A stretch of DNA of 64,000 nt from the NCBI GenBank assembly GCA_020809705.1, contig CP085828.1:1178001-1242000 (forward strand), written 5' to 3'. Every line of letters starts with the position of its first letter. Position 1 is the first letter of the stretch. This stretch comes from Calonectria ilicicola (Eukaryota > Ascomycota > Sordariomycetes > Hypocreales > Nectriaceae). Of this stretch, positions 60,769 to 64,000 are shown one piece after another. A model generated the notes under the pieces. The model saw only the letters and a list, made by a program, of their open reading frames with translations. It had not been told where the DNA came from and searched no databases. The position numbers and the translations under genes are program-made.

Positions 60769-62769
60769 TTACCACACAGGGTATTGATATAGCTCTCGAC
60801 GTAGTTCGGACTGGAGCCAACAGAAGTTATTCAAAATGCCTATTAATTCAATGTTAGTAAAGCTGTATATATGCCGATGGAGATATGAAATTACTTACGT
60901 CCAAAATCATCCCACCATCTCAAGCCCAGAGTCAACATGAACTGGCAAAGTCTCGAATAGAAGAAACTCATTTTTGTTCCAGAAAGTGAAGGGTTATCGT
61001 CAATTTCAACAGTCGGTCGTAAAGAAGCAGCACCAGTAATGAGCCTAAAAATTATGTTAGCGGCGGTCATAGCAACAACGAATCGATAAAATACATACAC
61101 CCAGAGATAGACATAAGGCATGTTCATCCAGTCTACAAGATGAGTCTGGCGGAGAATCTGCCATAGATATTCGCCATCGATTTCATTGGACGCATCCAAA
61201 CGGTGCGGGATTCTTCCTGCCACGGCTCGCCAGTGAATCCAAGCAGCCACTCTGCAGGCCTCTGTCACCCTGCCTTGTTTGGTATATAGATCGCTGCACG
61301 GGAATGCTCTGAGGCGCTGGTAAATCTCATCCTTTGCCATTGTAAGCACATCGTGATCGATTGGCGAAGCGCTGCCGTCGTTCATCTCGACCTCGGTCCG
61401 GAACAGTTCCACCAAGGAGAAGGCGTCAAACAGGAGCTGCGAGAGGTCCTCCGGGACTGTATCCGGGGCGAAAGGCAGTGTGCTGTTGACAACGCACATG
61501 GGCGAATTGCGCCACAGCGGCGAAGGAGTAGGCGCATTGTTAGAAACTGGATATTCCTCCCGCAGGTACGGGATAGGAGCATCAGGGGTGAGCAGGCGTG
61601 GGCAATCGCGAAGGATGGCGTCAATGGAATCCAAGCTTTTAGCGCCAAGTGTTAGTTTTGACTAGTCTCAAGTATACGAAAAGGGACAAAAGTTAAAGAA
61701 GCACTTACCACGCAGTTGCTGGTGAAAATGTGGGAGATGCTGGGACTCTCCTGCGAAGCATCTGATGTAAGCCGCGCAGGTGTACTGGGCCTTGGCTGGA
61801 GCCTATAGCGTTCTGCAGAAGAAAGTGGTCAATGGAGGGGTTCTCGCGGGAGCCGAGGCACAAGTGCAGGCGGGTGTAGTAGGTACCTCAAACATCTCCA
61901 AGCAGACAGTTGCAGTAATGGTCGTGTCCTGAACTGCGTCTGAAGCCAAAATCTCCTTGTTGATTTCTTGGAGAGCCTGTCCTCGTAGGAAATACAGGTT
62001 TCGCTGGGTGATCCAGTTGTTTTCGGGGTTGCCGTTTTCAACAGCGTGGAAGAGAAGCGCCTTGAGGCTGACGGCGAAGAAGGCAGCCTTGCTAGTGAAG
62101 AAATGCCTGGCCATGTAGCCCGTGAAAATGGGATGGATGGGGAGCTGAATGCTGGATGCATCGATTCCGTGGCAGTCAAGGTCTATGATATTGAATTTTT
62201 AGTACACGTTATACTTCTTTTCTGGCGTGTTCAAGCAGGGGCTTTTTCTTACGGCTTCGAAAGGCGTTGCCTATTTCTTGAGATAGCTCCGGAGCCATGC
62301 CGTCGAACGGATAGCTCCCGCAATACCGTGTGATGTCGGTAAAGCTGGAGGGAGGCGGAGGCGATGTATTGCATATCGCCTGCTTGGTGGGCTGTTTCTT
62401 GATCGGGGCAATCTCTTCAACCTCGCTGCTCGACGGCGGTGAGGATGACTTCTTGGACCTGCGCTGCTTGGCTCGCGTGGTGGAAGAATCACGCTTCGCC
62501 TTCTTGGGCTGCTTTGGGTTGAACTGGATGGTTCTGAAAGGAAGTATCTGCTCAACCAGAGGCGGCGGAGGAGCAGCACCTTTGGCTAGACAATCGCGTT
62601 TTGCTTCCTGAGACTTGGCCTTCTGGCGCAAATGGGTGACCATGGCATGGGCCTTGATCTGGCTCCGGGTCTTGCGATCAATACCCTTGTCGCCGGTGTG
62701 AATAATGATTGGGAAGTGGTCCATTGTGTTGGCGTGTGAATGCTGAACAGAGTAATCATGTCCGGACAT
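60769..62769 (-). CDS. Fungal transcription-factor-domain protein, no zinc cluster
   Basis: A 556-residue protein from six exons (minus 62769-62253, 62182-61887, 61812-61709, 61635-61099, 61044-60899, 60839-60769), all in phase. It resembles the fungal-specific transcription factor group (Fungal_trans_2/DUF3468). The N-terminus has the motif HFPIIIHTGDKGIDRKTRSQIKAHAM common to members that lack a Zn2Cys6 cluster, followed by a Lys/Arg/Ser-rich, NLS-like region. The C-terminal helical domain includes HPIFTGYMARHFFTSKAAFF, AVQDTTITATVCLEMFE, SIDAILRDCPRLLTP and the ending FCWLQSELRRELYQYPVW. No Cys6 motif exists in the N-terminus, so DNA binding is unproven. The last 71-nt exon is short but gives the typical end. 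A role in regulating the nearby GH5 gene is only a guess. Confidence 0.83.
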
Positions 62770-64000
62770 GGGATTAAAACCATTGGGGACGATGACGGGA
62801 CAGCGGGGTTAAAACATGATCCTAGTGCAAATCCAGACCTGTGCCGGACTTAGTCATCTTGTTAATTTGGCATGTTTGAGGTTGTCATGGGTGTCAAACG
62901 CATCTAGCGGGGATGGAGGGCATGGCATCGACTGCGGTACCCCGGCCCACCTGGCGCCCCTGTCGACTACCGACATGGCGTCACTCCACGCCCACACTAT
63001 ACACCCACACACACACACTATACGCCCACGCTCACTCCACGCCGCCGCCGCGGCCGGGGGAGGCTGAGCGTGGAAGGGCCTTCGTCGTGTTCGCAGTCCG
63101 AACACCTTCGGCTATCCATCATCAAACAACCGTTGAGGCCGGTGGCGAGGCACACGTAGCGCCAAACGTCTTTAGCGCCGTCGCTGGCCACGAACCATTC
63201 AAGGCGTACTAAGGTGCCGCGGAAGCCACCGGGGGATTCTCTCCCTTGGCGTTAGAACCTCCATCTCCAATCAGTATCGCCATCCGCCTGGAAGCACAGA
63301 TGGAGATGGCGTCCGTGTCATATCTAGCCCATTAAACCATGGAAACATCGTGCGAGAATCCCTAAGATCTTCGGGGTCTCGATCGCATTCTCCTCCCCCC
63401 ATCCCCTTCCCACCAACTCCAACCCGCACCTTGCTTTTGTTCTAGCCCGTGGCGCCAGCACTATGGCGAAGCCACCTGAAAGCCCATGACACATGCAGAA
63501 CATCACTGGCTGCCATGCTCACTGTGCTTTGACGGCTAAGCGAGCGTCTACCGCGAGCCCAACACCATCACGGCATTCAGCGCGGCATATGGAGAGAACA
63601 CCACACACACACAGACGCGCCCTACTAACTGAAGGGCGCGAGCCGCCATCTCAAAAGCTATTCTAGCTGCAGTGAGGCCCCCTTTCCAGACAAGGTTCTG
63701 TTAGTTTCCGGCATGCCGCCTAAACCGCATTCGAAAACCATGCACGGAGCCTTGGTGTGTATCTGTGTGTTGGTCGACACGATTCATGAGCCCGCTGCCA
63801 ACTATCCAAACAACGATGCAGCCTGCCCTCGCCTACCAGAAGTGTTTCAAACGCATCAAAACGTGCATGACAGGTTCCGCATCCAGAACTCCCAAAAGAA
63901 TATCCCCCTTGCGAGTCTTGCGAGCCTTGCGAGGTCACATGCAGATCTTCATTTCAGCTTTGACATCTGGCAGCAACACGACACGTTCCGGTACTGAATC
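62770..64000. other. Region upstream of the regulator
   Basis: 1.2 kb, G/C-richer, with CA-rich simple sequence. No gene supported to the window edge. Confidence 0.45.
62978..63045. repeat. CA-rich simple repeat with duplicated flanks
   Basis: A (CA)n run flanked by two copies of TCACTCCACGCC and of ACTATAC, a small local duplication in the regulator's upstream region. Confidence 0.6.

Overview
The window is nuclear DNA of a filamentous ascomycete (Pezizomycotina). The clues are short introns of about 50-70 nt with GTAAGT/GTATGT donors and CTGAC-type branch sites, one gene every 2-3 kb on both strands, and families typical of moulds: a single large PKC1 with HR1-C2-C1-kinase layout, GT15 KRE2, She9, an NLR-type receptor, and a regulator with the C-terminal fungal transcription factor domain. 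Protein similarity by eye suggests Sordariomycetes, perhaps Hypocreales; this is inference. I support 23 protein genes and rebuilt introns by checking reading phase. I saw no rRNA, convincing tRNA, CRISPR, complete transposon or replication origin.

Layout. 0.2-5.4 kb, all minus: an amino-acid/auxin permease family transporter, a hotdog thioesterase ending SRM, and an enoyl-CoA hydratase ending SKL. The last two look like a peroxisomal acyl-CoA pair. 5.4-20.5 kb is an accessory-looking block: a two-helix membrane protein (DUF6601-like), a fused hydrolase / NB-ARC / TPR receptor (8220-11877), a 1151-residue ankyrin protein with a coiled-coil tail, and an intronless 1260-residue disordered, acidic-tailed protein. 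21-28 kb is housekeeping: LCP5, RNA polymerase III RPC5/Rpc37 and PAT1. 28.0-31.1 kb has no gene I can support. 31-44.8 kb: KRE2-type mannosyltransferase, mitochondrial uS12 and a short/branched-chain acyl-CoA dehydrogenase sharing a divergent promoter, PKC1 and SHE9. 45.5-56.6 kb: a PYP1-like HAD phosphatase, a BSC6-like MFS carrier, an EIF1AD-like RNA-binding protein facing ALG3 with 21 bp between stop codons, a peroxisomal D-amino-acid oxidase and a mitochondrial thioredoxin. 58.2-62.8 kb: a secreted GH5 hydrolase and a regulator without a zinc cluster.

How the genes fit together. Most are unrelated housekeeping genes, but several themes recur. KRE2, ALG3 and PKC1 serve mannan/N-glycan synthesis and cell-wall integrity. 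Thioesterase, hydratase and D-amino-acid oxidase carry PTS1-like ends for peroxisomes. uS12m, acyl-CoA dehydrogenase, SHE9 and thioredoxin are mitochondrial. The best candidate for something undescribed is the 6.7-20.5 kb block. It centres on a receptor whose N-terminal hydrolase has cysteine in place of the usual serine nucleophile. Beside it lie a large ankyrin protein and a disordered protein with a glycine-zipper segment. That they form one self/non-self or defence locus is a hypothesis, not something the sequence proves.
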